The notes under the pieces were generated by a model that did no database searches, had not been told where the DNA came from, and worked only from the letters and a program-made list of their open reading frames with translations. Shown piece after piece: positions 24,782-36,409 of a stretch of 64,000 nucleotides of DNA. Every line of letters starts with the position of its first letter. Position 1 is the stretch's first letter. The stretch covers positions 55,642,876-55,706,875 of the forward strand of contig CM035231.1 of NCBI GenBank assembly GCA_020226215.1, read 5' to 3'. Origin of the DNA: Sindora glabra (taxonomy: Eukaryota > Streptophyta > Magnoliopsida > Fabales > Fabaceae). Both the position numbers and the translations under genes were made by a program.

Positions 24782-26153
24782 TGGCTTATCTTGAAAAATT
24801 ATCTTTTGCTTGCTTTATAGTATTCTACTTGCTCTCCATAACTAAGTTGTTTTAAAACCGCCCACTCTTCCAGAAAAGGTTTTTAAGTGATCTAAATATT
24901 TTTACAAAAATATCCTAAGAACCAATTCACCCATGTTGGCTTTTAAGATCTATTAATATCCAATTAAAAATAAAAAATTAATACGAATATTTAATTTTAA
25001 AATTTTAAAATATAAAAACTTAATTTGAGATTGAGTGAAATTATGGGAAGGAATAGAATAATTTCGCCTTAAAACCATACACTTTTTACTACTTACTCGG
25101 GAAAAATAAATGGGAAATAACTGAATCAAATATCAACCCACAGTATTATTGATAAGAAAATATAGCCGAGTATAACGAATAAGAATTGAAATATTCTTTT
25201 AAAAGAATTTGTTATAAGACGTGGTTTATTTAACTGTATACTTAAAGAATATTCCATTATAATATGAATTAGACTAAAATTATTTTTATTAAATTATACA
25301 TTTATACTGTCGAGCCTTTGGCTATTGTTTAAAAGGCTTTGCCTATTGTTGTACCAAGGGTTGATCTCAGGCCTTCCTTTTCTTGGATACCTTTACTGTA
25401 TTAGCTAATTCTACTGTCATTAAAAGAAAAAGCGGGGTAGGGTAAAATTGCAGGCTTTTCTATTTATTTAGGGTTCATCTATTTTTACAGAAAATATTTT
25501 TTATAAAATTATAATAATGATAGAAATTTTTTTATTAATTTAATATTAAATGTAAAAAATGTGATAAAAATACTTTTTCTTCAAAAATTTTCGATCACGA
25601 TATACACATGACATATTACTTTTTTTATTTATATAAAAAAATAAAATTTTCATACGAAAATGTTTTTTTGATGGAATCCAAAATAATGGTATCATCATTG
25701 TATCAAAGGTTGAATCTATCATTATTAAAAGAATAAAGACAAAGATTAGAATATAAAGTAAGGTAATCCTAGGGAATAATTCAATAACTTTTTTTTTTAC
25801 AACAAGAATAACAAATTAGAGAAAAAAGTTTTCAAAATAATATTGAATGCCCGTTGCATTATTAGCTGTCATCCTAAGTTCTAAAAATTGTTGCTATTAA
25901 TCATAGCATTGATATTTTTTTTCCATTATTTCTCAAACTAAAATTTTAATTTGATTCGTAGTTACATATATTGATTATGTCCACATGTAGAAGTTTAATG
26001 TAAGAATATATAATATAGACTACTAACATTTTCCCATGTTCCTCTCATAACTGTCGTTCAGTTTTTGTTTTCGAGCAAATGATGCAAAGCTTGTACTACA
26101 ATGCAAGCAATACATTGATACAATAACATGTGTACAACAAGAGAAACGAAATA
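24782..26153. other. Downstream flank of the kinesin gene
   Basis: AT-rich with no coding exon. The kinesin 3'UTR (minus strand) should occupy the right end, about 26153-25900. A segment at 25310-25430 is less AT-rich and ends in a short A-rich tract, which could be the 3' end of a truncated retroposon; support is weak. Confidence 0.35.
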
Positions 26154-29100
26154 TTACAAATTCAAGAGATTTGCTATGAAGTTCCAACCTGCCCATGTTT
26201 TCTTATCAAAAGGGCTTGCAAAGTTTAGTTCAAACATGTCCTTGCTAACGTTTTCACCGGATCCACAGAAATCTATGAGCTTTGCTACAACTTCAGCACT
26301 TTCTTGTACATGTCGCATGTCGTAAGGGTCAGTCCACAGTTTATTCACCAGTTGCAGCCTTCTTTGCTTTCCCACCGGTGGAACTTCCCATTTTGCATAG
26401 AGCAATTCCCTTTCTTCTGCTGTAAGTTTCGTGTTAACCCTCTTAGCTAGATACTCCCTTTCTTGTTTAAGAGCTTTGATGCTGCATTTGTGAGCCAATC
26501 AACAAATAGAATAAGATTAAATTTCATTTTCAATTTTTCACAACTTCCTCACACCCTATGATACATAGCATCTCTATGAAATTTAATTCACTTGTATTAA
26601 ATTGTCAAATTTGAATTTAAACTAGTACTATGTGCACACCAGTTTTTCACAACTTCCTCACACTTTATGATACATAACATTTGTATAAAACTATTAACTC
26701 ATTTAAAATTAACAAAAATTTGAATTTAAACATGTAGTACTATGTGCACACTGTGTGAGAGAATAGTTTGTATACACATTAATTTTCTTCCAAAAAAACA
26801 TAATTTAGACTAAAGCAAATGGTGCATACATAAGATTACTGTTGATAGTGCACTAGTTTTTCACAACCACCTCACAATTTATGACACAACATCAATACAG
26901 GCATTAGTTTTCTTCCTAGAAACGTAATTTAGACTAAAGCAAGTGGCACACACATAAGATTACAATTGATTGCACACTAGATTTTCACAAATTCTCACAT
27001 TCTATGACACAACATCAGTTTAAAACTGAACTATGTTTAAAATGGCAAAATCAATGTTGAACAAGTAATAATGCATGCACAGTGTGAGAGAATTGCTTGT
27101 GGAGGCATCATTTTTCTTCCTAGGAACTTAATTTAGACTAGAACAAGTGGCACAGACACAAGAATTATACTCCATTCCAAACCAACTTAATTTAGACTAG
27201 AACAAGTAGCACAGACACAAGAATTATACACCATTCCAAACCAGCTATCAGAAGTCCAGAATTACTATAATACCTTGCTGTAACAGAGCCTGCAGGTTCA
27301 TCACCCAAAAGTGCTGGACTGGCATTACCAAGTTCTGCCAGGTGTTGTTCCAACCATGTCAATCTTCTAAGTTCAACTTCCATATATATCTGATCAGAAG
27401 GATCTCCCTTTAGTAGAAGATAAAATTGTGTGCGATGTACAAGTGAAATGTGACACAAATGCCATAACATGACAATTTGTTTTCTATGCTCTTCAAATAA
27501 TATGTGCCATGGCAAGGGAGACTGAGCTGTTGTATCCGTTTCCTCATTAACAGACTTGTTTGCTTCAAGCTCCAAAACCTAATCCCATAAAAATAGTGGA
27601 AAATGATCAAAGCGTAACACCAAACAATTCAGAATTATATTACACCGAATAATTACATTTTAACCAACTATAGAAATGTATATTATGGAACAAAATCAGA
27701 AAAAAAATAAGTAAATTAACACCACGTAATAACATTTTGACCAGCTATATTTGCAATTGTTCACCCTAAAAGAAGTATCAAAACATTTATCTAGTGTTCC
27801 AAGTTAGCAACAGAATTAGGTGAGTCCACCTTTAAATTAGTCTTTCAAGATATACTCCACCTTCAAATGAAGTGTAAAGTACAAGCTGACGACAAACATA
27901 TGCCATCCTCGCAGCTATTAGTAAGCCATACTATACTGGATATAATACTTATGACACTCCAGTAAGCCACGTTCTATTAAGTTAACCCAAAGAGACTGCA
28001 GGCCAAAAAACATGGCTGATCAAATGTGAGGAAAGGGAACATTATCTAGGTAATTTCAATTATAACAAATAGTTACTTGCTGCGCTTATAACTGGAGAAT
28101 TTCTATCACGTGTAAATAAATAAACTTTACCTGCCAAACTAGAAGTTGTTTCTGGTAATGTAGTTTTGCTACTAGTTCCTTTAACTCCGTAACATAAACT
28201 CTAAAGCTCCGTATGTTCTCCTCAGCAGCATTCTTGAACATTCTTTGAATTTTTTTCACATTCACCGAATTTGATTGCCTTATAGCAGGGCTTCCTTCCC
28301 TTGACGATATAGAATTAGAAGTTTCATCATCCTTTCGTGGAGTATCTCTATGTAACCTTGAAAATACATCACCAGGTGAAGAAATATCTTTTTCAGGTAC
28401 TCTGTTTTCTATATCCTGTTCCATTGCTCTTCGAGAGGAGGAGAGAGGTGAGCAAGGAGCACGTATGATATGTTGCATGTTGGGACTGTTGCTTAAGGCA
28501 AAAGGAAGAATCTTCTTTCTTTTCAGTTGTGTCTTACTTGCTGGAGTATCCTCGGAACTTGGAAAAGATAAGACTAGCTTGTCTATAGATTTTTGGACAT
28601 TCTCTAGCTTCCTTTCCAGAGATGCAATGGTGGATCCTTGGGATTTCAATCGATTGATCTCTTCCATCAAGTTGGCCTTGTCAGCAATCATAATTTCTTC
28701 TGGATTAGAACTAGCAACTAGCATGTCTTTTATTTCAGACAGTACTTTGGATATTGTCTCAGCAGTTTCTTGATTCCCAAGTTTGTGGGTTGCGATATCC
28801 TTATGCATAACTTCAAGTGCTCGATTTGCATCATCACAAAGTTGCCGCTGCCGATCCTCCAGCTTCCGAATTTCACTGACCAGTATAGACGGATCAGGAG
28901 AAGCAACCAGTTTCCTCAGCATAGCCTGCCTGCCTACTGCTTCTCTTCGCTCCGGAGTAACTTTACTAGAAGCCAAGTCATCATTCTCTCCAGGGAAAGA
29001 AAGGCATCTAACAACTTGACTAGAAGACCCATGTTGGATTATTCCCTGAGATAACTAAAAATTATGAGTTACAAGCGTAGATATGAGTACAAATGTCCTC

Positions 29101-32100
29101 ATAATTAATCATACTACCTTCTGAAATTTCTTTGCACTTTTTTCGAGCTCAAGCTGGGATTGTGCAAGGTCTCTCTGTCGCCTCAGCTCATCTAGGTCTC
29201 TTTCCATCTGAAAATTCAAGCTTGTCAACAATTGGATAACAAATTTCATTCACAAGAGAGGGGAGTAAGGGATTATAAAAAGTCAAAAGAAAGGCCTGCT
29301 GAATGCTATATGAATTGATTAAAACGGACATGTACACCAAACTGCTATATGAATTGTTCAAGGGCATGAAAAGAAAATCCTTGACCACAAATACGAGATG
29401 GACCCCATTATCTATATCAAGGAAGAGAGTACAGATCATTACAAAATTGTTCAGTCAAACTAAAGACCAATAATACTACTTTATACCTGCTGAATTTTCA
29501 ATTCCTTTTCCACTAACAAAGATCTTAAACATGAAGATGAAGAAAGTTGAGGACTTCTCAGCTCTTCTTCAAGCCTGGCTACTTCCTTTTGCAAATGTTT
29601 AACCAAAGTCTTTTCTGAAATAACCTGAGTGAAACCACCAGCAGTTTAGCCTAAATAGGATATTCTGAATTTGCTGAGAAAAATACAAAAGCCAGTAAAC
29701 AAATGAAGCTGCTTCCTAAAACAAAAGATTGATTCAGCTGGTGTTTAGTTATACCATGTTCACTTGAGCTTTATTAGTAACTTCTTTTGCATTGGTTGCA
29801 AATGTTAATGTATTTCTTGTTTGCTCCATATGACTTAAGGCTGGACTTATAGTGCATATAATTGCTGTTCGAGCATTTCCTCCAAGTGAAGATTGTAATA
29901 TTCGTGTGAGTTTTGAGTCTCTGTATGGGATGTGACCACGTTTTCCGACACTGCAATTGAAAAAATGGAAACAAAAAGGCGTAAGCAGGTTAGGAACATT
30001 TATAAATATTAAGCCATGTCAAACTAATCACCTTCCACAATAAACACCATCTCTTATAAAATAAGTACTAAACTCCATTCTTCTCGTCAGTTAAAATAAA
30101 TTTACTGACTTGATTATTTTGTACAAGAAAGAAGATTGAAACTGTTCTTGCACACCCATTTATATATCTTCCAAAGTTTAAAGTTGCTAACCTTAGCTTC
30201 CTGATGACTGTTGCGAGTGTCAATAAACTTCGGTTAATGTGACTGCCTTCTTTCATTCTTGCACCACCGGTACTTGCTTGCGAGATGCGTTCACTTCCAG
30301 CAAGATCCACGAGATTCTATAAAAATTCAAAACCCCCATTAGTTTGACTAGCATGCCATGCCTACTATCAGGAACCCTGGGTCAGAGCAAAGAATATGCC
30401 ACATACCAAACTGGCTAGGTAAGACTTTACACGACCTGAACTTTCCCGAAGGCTACTCTCTATGGTCTGAAATTTGTTGTAAACATACAAGTAATATTAG
30501 TTCAATTGAAGATCATATAAAAAACAGAAAAAGAAACCACCGGTTACAAATACGCATGATGTGTGTTCCTGGTATGTGCATACTCGGCGCAAAGTTATAA
30601 GAGGCTTAACCACGTAAAAAGTGAAGGACATGCATAGCTATAAATGTTCATATAGCTACCAGTGAAAACCTAAAGAACGATATAAAAGAGAAAAAAAAGA
30701 GGCCAAAAAGTTGAACCCAAAGAAACTACATGTTACTGAAAAGTAATTTAATAGGCATGTATTAACTCTTACGAAAGGAAAACTCTTCTGATCTTGAGCA
30801 TACCAGTCTGATTATTTGATGTGATCTTGAGCTTTTATCATTTAAAGCAGTTTCCCCCACTTGCCTTTGAGCTGCACGTTAAAATTTTTCTGTAAGAACA
30901 ATAGTAACAGGCAAGCAATCAAAAATAACTAAAGCTATTTTTAATTTCTTAACGAATGCAAAACAAATTAAAACTCTCAATAACAGCGGCAATTTTCAAT
31001 ATAAAGGAAAATCTACATTGAATAGTTACAGTAGCGATGACAGATCAGATAACTGTCTACAGAACATGATGACAGCAGACACTTGAGGAAACAAGGAAGC
31101 TCAAATGCCTTGCGAGACAAACTATGCTGCCGGACTTGCATATTACCTTCACAGATGCCAATCAAGTGCCTTAGATGTTGACCATCCTTAGCTACTTCTT
31201 CAATTAGCTTTTCCACAATAGTCCCTTTCTGTGTCCAAAAGAAAAGCAAATATATATCAAGGAACATAAAATCCATACATAATTGTAAATAGAGAATTAC
31301 TTCACTAGCTATATTGTGTATACCTCAGGATCATCTAAAAGTCGAAGAGGACCGGATTCACGATTCAGAAGGTCTATGACAGTCTCATTATATATTTCCA
31401 AACCAGAGAGTTTCAATATAAAATCCCTTTCTGGTGTCTGCAAAATTAAAATAAACATAAAATGTTCTGAAACGCAAAAATTTGCCATTAAACCATGCAC
31501 AACAAAACCTGGTTTAAAGTATTCAAAACACAACCAAACATTTTATTCATTTGTTTTATCAATTCAACCTACAAATGAAACTCTACACAACTGATTTCAA
31601 TAGCTGCTTACATTCTTGATGTAGTCATATATGTCCTTGATAGCATTTTCAGTTATGCCTCTCATGGTAAATGTTTTGCCACTGCTAGTCTGCCCATATG
31701 CAAAAATCGTTGCTGCACAGAAAAAGATATTGTCATGAGATTAAAGCAGTTGCAAAGAGAACCTTTAAAAGAAGGGCGATGATAATTATTTTGTTCAAAA
31801 AATAGTTACCATTGATTCCTGAAAGTGCTGATAAAGCTACATCCTTAGCCCCTTCTTCATAAACCTTCTGAGTCGAAAATGTAGGATCAAAAACTTTATC
31901 TGAGACATATAAATTATATAAAGTAAATGAAAACTTAGATAATACAGGTCCACTGCAAGAAATTTAAAAACATCTAATGCAGGATAACATGCTAAAAGTC
32001 CATGATTTATCCGGTAGAGTTTCATACATTTCATTATGAAGAGTTTCAAAAATCTTTTGTGAACAAGTAGCCCGAAGGGGAAATTGGTTTTACTACAATA

Positions 32101-32364
32101 GATGCGGAGCATGACAACGACAATAGCAAACATACCAAAGGTGTATGGTGTCACAGGCCTCTCTTGATTTGGATTCTTGAAAACAATGGTATGCTCATCC
32201 AAACAATCCCAAGCAATTAGATCATACAAGGCCTGTTCCTTCCGGTTCAGTGGTCTCATCCGAACAGTCACCAGTATTTTCTCCTCCCGACATTTGGGAC
32301 CAACAGGAGTACATGACGGAGTCCTTTGTATCTTGGACATTGGCGTTGCTGGTGTTCCAACCAT
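26154..32364 (-). CDS. Kinesin-7 motor protein, NACK/HINKEL-TETRASPORE type
   Basis: This is a plus-end-directed microtubule motor of the plant kinesin-7 group; NACK proteins carry and activate an MAPKKK at the phragmoplast during cytokinesis. Fourteen coding exons on the minus strand, all GT-AG: 32364-32136, 31899-31810, 31712-31612, 31437-31324, 31228-31147, 30871-30804, 30466-30407, 30316-30192, 29950-29755, 29624-29487, 29207-29118, 29045-28131, 27578-27274, 26481-26154 (stop TAA). They total 2841 nt, 946 residues, close to tobacco NACK1 (959). The motor domain covers about 30-350: P-loop GQTSSGKT 113-120, switch I NDKSSRSH 216-223, switch II DLAGSE 252-257, YRDSKL near 299. Coiled coil follows at about 356-470 and again at 500-600. 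The C-terminal DUF3490/NPK1-activating-kinesin domain is about 750-946 (VHRTQFYLLLKGDPSD). The N-terminus MVGTPATPMSKIQRTPS is typical of NACK proteins. HIK versus TES orthology is not decided. No defect seen. Confidence 0.93.
26535..27244. repeat. Interleaved tandem repeats in the last intron of the kinesin gene
   Basis: Two word families alternate inside intron 13. Family A (TTTTTCACAACTTCCTCACA type) occurs near 26535, 26642, 26856 and 26983. Family B (AATTTAGACTAAAGCAA type) occurs near 26801, 26925, 27129 and 27188. The last two B copies form an almost exact 59-bp tandem duplication (27127-27185 and 27186-27244) that ends 29 bp from the exon 13 donor. The array fills nearly the whole intron and lengthens it to about 790 bp. 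Confidence 0.7.
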
Positions 32365-33195
32365 TGTGTTCTTTCGTTGGTATAAGATGTTAATGTGTGA
32401 AGATGATACTTAGTAACTTTCAGAACTTGCTTAAATGAGAAATTGAAATTGTATCTATCCAAATCAAACGTGACAGAAATTTGAAAATATGTTTTTTAAC
32501 ATTATGGAAGGTTCCGCGCCCCCCTAAAAGCTGACCTATTTTGAGCCCAGAAGGTCTTGTTTCTCAAGGGAAACTGCCAAAGTATCAGACAATATCACTA
32601 GTCAATTGCATTTTACAGTTAAAAGTAGAATTGGCATGTTAAAGTGAAAGTAAAAGCTAAAATTAATAAGCTACTTGCACTCCCCTCAGTCTACTTTCTA
32701 TTTTAGGGATAAAAAATGTCCTTTTTGGGCTTGTAAAAAAATGGACTGAGTCGGCCTACTTAGAAAAGGACTCCAACTTTGAAGAGGAAAGAAATATTCT
32801 GGTTTCCAAAACAGAGCTTACAAAAGTGCCTTTAATGCTCAGTTAATAATATGTTCCCCTTTACCCAAATATAGGAATCTGATTAAGCTCCTAAAGCTAA
32901 AGAAACCATGAAAGGAGCATTTAACATTACATGAGCTTTGATCATTGTTAAATACCATTGTTCATATTCATTCTTACAATAGTCACAATATTACGATTTC
33001 TTAAACTAGCAAAACTACTCTCAGAAAACATAGAAGAAACCAACATAGAGAAATTTCACAACTCTATTGTGCAAGTTCAACGCAATGAATTCTACTACTA
33101 CGATAATCTTTTCTTTATCTTAATGCATACTCAACAGCAAATCACCAAAAATAGAGAGTAATGCACATTCTTGTTGTCCGAGGAAGAAAAGAAAC

Positions 33196-33490
33196 CTTAC
33201 GATGAAGATCAAATTTGGACGGAAGAGAAGAAGGTTGAGACGCCGATTCTTGAAGATCACCGGAAATGTCAGAAAGCCGGCAATACTGTTGCAGAGTTGC
33301 AGGACGATGCAGTTTGGTAGCCTGAGAGGTGAAATTGCTCGGGATGCAAGGGTTTCGGAATGTGTTGTAAGCAGAGTGAGCGATGAGAGAGGGAGAGAGA
33401 GATGTAAGTGTAACGGCTAGCTTGATGGCTGCTTTCCGTTCAGTGCGCGCCCCGCGGAGAAACGAGAAACGTACATTTTGAATTGTAGGG
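33196..33490 (-). promoter_or_regulatory. Probable 5'UTR exon of the kinesin gene, with uORF and MSA motif
   Basis: A GC-richer island upstream of the kinesin ATG ends at a good donor on the minus strand (AAG|GTTTCT, donor GT at 33195-33194). An acceptor (TTTAAG or GCAAG) lies near 32430-32425, so a leader intron of about 770 bp is likely. The exon holds a short upstream ORF (ATG at 33476, stop at 33419-33417, 19 codons) if transcription starts above 33476. TGTAACGGCTA (33409-33419, plus orientation) matches 10 of 11 positions of the mitosis-specific activator (MSA) consensus bound by three-repeat MYB factors, expected for a G2/M cytokinesis gene. No transcript data; exon borders are inferred. 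Confidence 0.5.
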
Positions 33491-33514
33491 TCCACCGACT
33501 ACGAGAGCCCACCG

Positions 33515-33533
33515 GATATATATATATATATAT
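33515..33533 (-). promoter_or_regulatory. TA repeat, possible TATA region of the kinesin gene
   Basis: An alternating ATATAT tract of about 18 bp lies 25-40 bp above the predicted leader exon on the minus strand, the right distance for a TATA box. It could equally be a plain microsatellite. Confidence 0.35.
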
Positions 33534-33539
33534 TTTGGG

Positions 33540-34085
33540 TCAACCCACCGGATCTAGTTTAGTTTGACACGCCATCATGCGCCCGGCCGACTTCTTCACG
33601 TGTTAAGTTGGGTCTGATAATCCGGCCCAGTCCACTTATAATGGTTAATGTTTGTTGGGCCTCATATTGTGGTTAGTTTTTTTCATTTAAGTCAGGCGAA
33701 AAGAGTAGGACGAAAACAATAATTAAAACATTTTTTTAAAAAAAAATGGTTTTTGAGCACTTTTCACTTTTTTTATTGTTGAAAGAAGAAATATGATAAG
33801 ATACTTACGTGTTGACATAATTCAAAAATAAAGAAGTAATGAATTAATGAGGTACAAATATTTAAGGTAATTCAACTTTTAGGTTATCCCATGGGCAATA
33901 GGCAAAGATGAGAAGATAAAAAATATATCTATTAAATTTAGAATTAAAGAGAGATTATAAAATATTTAACCACTCTCAAATTCCTATCTCAAAGACACTC
34001 AAATTTTTCATAATCTTTATCTACCTAGTGGTACATATTCTCATAAATGGTATATATGCTTTTCATTTTCAACACAAATAATCTT
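33540..34085. other. Upstream spacer of the kinesin gene
   Basis: The first 130 bp are less AT-rich and could carry distal promoter sequence. The remainder is AT-rich with no gene. Confidence 0.35.
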
Positions 34086-34171
34086 ACAAAAAGAATAAGA
34101 ATAAATCGTGGTAGAATGTCAAGTAATTACAAAAAGAATAAGAATAAATCGTGGTAGAATGTCAAGTAATT
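34086..34171. repeat. Exact 43-bp tandem duplication
   Basis: Units 34086-34128 and 34129-34171 are identical by eye (each starts ACAAAAAGAATAAG and ends GTCAAGTAATT). Identity in otherwise decayed DNA indicates a recent duplication. Confidence 0.9.
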
Positions 34172-34610
34172 CCTTGATGAGGGTTACAAACATAAACTCT
34201 CTCATACAACTCTTTTCAACAAATTATTTTTGTTCAAATATAATGTATTTATAAGTCTTAAAAAATTTACTTGATGAGAGGATTCTAGTTTATAATAGAG
34301 AATGATAAATAATTCATAAGAATTTTAATTTGAATTAGAAAATTATTCACAAAAGAGAATAATCACAAATTAATGACAATTAGAATTTGAATTAAAGTCT
34401 AATATTTATTATTTTAATTTTTAATTAAAAAATAAACAGATTGGATTAAACACAGTTTCATAAGTTTGTATGCCATGATAACAGCAAAGAAGCGAAAAAT
34501 GATTAGTTATAATAGGGGTTTCCTTTTATAATCCCTGCTAAAAGGACTTGCCTTTTGTGGTTTCGGTTCATTTGTGGAAATCTGTTGGGGTTTACTAAGC
34601 ATATTGGCGC

Positions 34611-34975
34611 AATGCCACGGGAGCGAGACTAGCTCACAAAGTCCAATGAGAAATTAATGTTTTTAGAACTTACTCTTCTTTGTGATAAGATTCACCATAT
34701 GGTATTGTTATTTTAATTAAAATATTTTGAGTTTGAATACATATATATATATATATATATTCAGTTGGAAAATATTTTCACTTTTAACATCCAATGCCAC
34801 CGGAGCGGAACTAGCTAACAAATGATGTTTTTAGAATTTACCTTTTTTTGTGCCAATGATAAGATTCACCATACTATGTTGTCAGTTTAATTAAAATATT
34901 TTGAGTTTGATTTAAATTTTATATGTAAAAAAATTTAGTTGGAAAATATCTTCACCTTTAACGTCCAACACCTAT
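34611..34975. repeat. Diverged tandem duplication of about 182 bp
   Basis: Unit 1 begins AATGCCACGGGAGCG at 34611; unit 2 begins AATGCCACCGGAGCG at 34793. Both contain GTTTTTAGAA, GATAAGATTCACCATA, TTAATTAAAATATTTTGAGT and AGTTGGAAAATAT in the same order. Unit 1 has gained a TA microsatellite (about 34740-34760) that unit 2 lacks. Confidence 0.8.
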
Positions 34976-35291
34976 TAAATAAGAGATACGTTTGTACAAG
35001 TCATTAAAGAAATGGAGAGATCATAATTTTTTTTATAAAATATTTTATATTAATTTTATTTTTAAATGGATAAAATTGAATAAAATAAGTTTATATAAAT
35101 GTTACTAAAAATATAAAATCCGATAAATAAAAGTTTTATAAAATAATATAAAATGATAAAAGTTTAAAAAAGTGAATTTTAAATGGATAAGGAGGAGATG
35201 TACCCTTAAAAAAATAAGCTAACAAGATGTGTACCTGCCAAAGTAAAGCGAAAAAGAATGCTAGGTTGATGCCATCTCATTCATCCATCAG

Positions 35292-35317
35292 ATAATAATA
35301 ATAATAATAATAATAAT
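35292..35317. repeat. ATA trinucleotide microsatellite
   Basis: About nine ATA units in plain spacer DNA. Confidence 0.85.
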
Positions 35318-36014
35318 TTACTCTGAAATGTGTATAAAATATTATTATTGTTGTTATTACATGTGCATTCATGTTTAACAAAATAATAATAATACGTTTA
35401 TGTTCAAAATAGATGTGAATTTTTTACATCCTTTAAAATGAATGCAAAATTAGAGTAAGGTTTATTATTTATTTTTCACAAGATGTAGTTGGGAGGATGA
35501 AAATTAAAAAAAAATAAAAATTATATTATGGTATTTTAAAATGTTTGATAGCTGAGATGGTAACCATTTAGCAGAAGCAGGTACGAAATGGCCCTGTCGT
35601 TGTGTGGAATGTACGGCATAGATATTTTGGTTGCCTAGTTTCTTACATGTTACACATCAACTGAATTCCATGTCATCTTTCTTTCTTAAGCATCACTCCA
35701 AGGTTTTCCTATACATGTTATTATAGTAATTTGATTTTCCAATTTTAAATCTAGGTGTAGACATAATATTTCATTTTTATTAATAAAAATGGTGATTATT
35801 GTATCTCATAAATTTTATAGCTAACATTAGTAACTTCTTCTTTTTCATTTTATTATAATTATACATCTCTCAATTCATTTATAATGTTAAAATAAATAAA
35901 GAAATATCAAAGTTAATTATTAAATCTGACTTTAATAATATTAAATATATATTAATAATTTAATAGTTAAGATTATGAAGCTCCATATCAAAAAATTATT
36001 TGAAAATAAAATAA

Positions 36015-36240
36015 AAAATTTTGAAAAGTCCAACTATGTCATTAAAAAGGCACCCAAGCTTTTACGAAAGATATAATTTTAAAAAAAGCCTATAAAATTT
36101 AAAAGGTCAAAAGATTTCATTATCTAAAAATTTCGAAAGGCCACTTAGCCTACAAATTGGGCTCAAACTTTCATAGAAAAACACAATTCCAATAAGGCTC
36201 ATAACATATAAAAGTTCAAAAGATCTAGTACTATCAGACA
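36015..36240. repeat. Diverged tandem duplication of about 111 bp
   Basis: The same ordered words appear twice: a GAAA(G)GCC/TCC word, CCAAGCTTTTACG against TCAAACTTTCATAG, AAAGCCTATAAAATTTAAAA against AAGGCTCATAACATATAAAA, and TCAAAAGAT. The copies are old. Confidence 0.5.
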
Positions 36241-36292
36241 TGAAAGAAAATTTTGCAATAATTTCTTTTTGGCTTGCATTTTTTTTAGTAAA

Positions 36293-36374
36293 AATGTTGT
36301 TTATTTGCCCCTAACACTGCTTAAGCTAGAATAAATGTTGTTTATTTGCCCTCGGCATTAATCAAGCAAGAAAA
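36293..36374. repeat. 41-bp tandem repeat, two copies
   Basis: AATGTTGTTTATTTGCCC recurs at 36293 and 36334, each followed by an AAGCTAGAA or AAGCAAGAA word. Confidence 0.65.
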
Positions 36375-36409
36375 AAGGTTATTTGACATTATTTCTACTA
36401 TGACAGTCT

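Noticed and set aside
33142..33495. 117-codon minus-strand open frame above the kinesin gene
   Set aside because: It would start at GTG, crosses a good splice donor at 33195 and has no recognisable product; it is better read as a 5'UTR exon.
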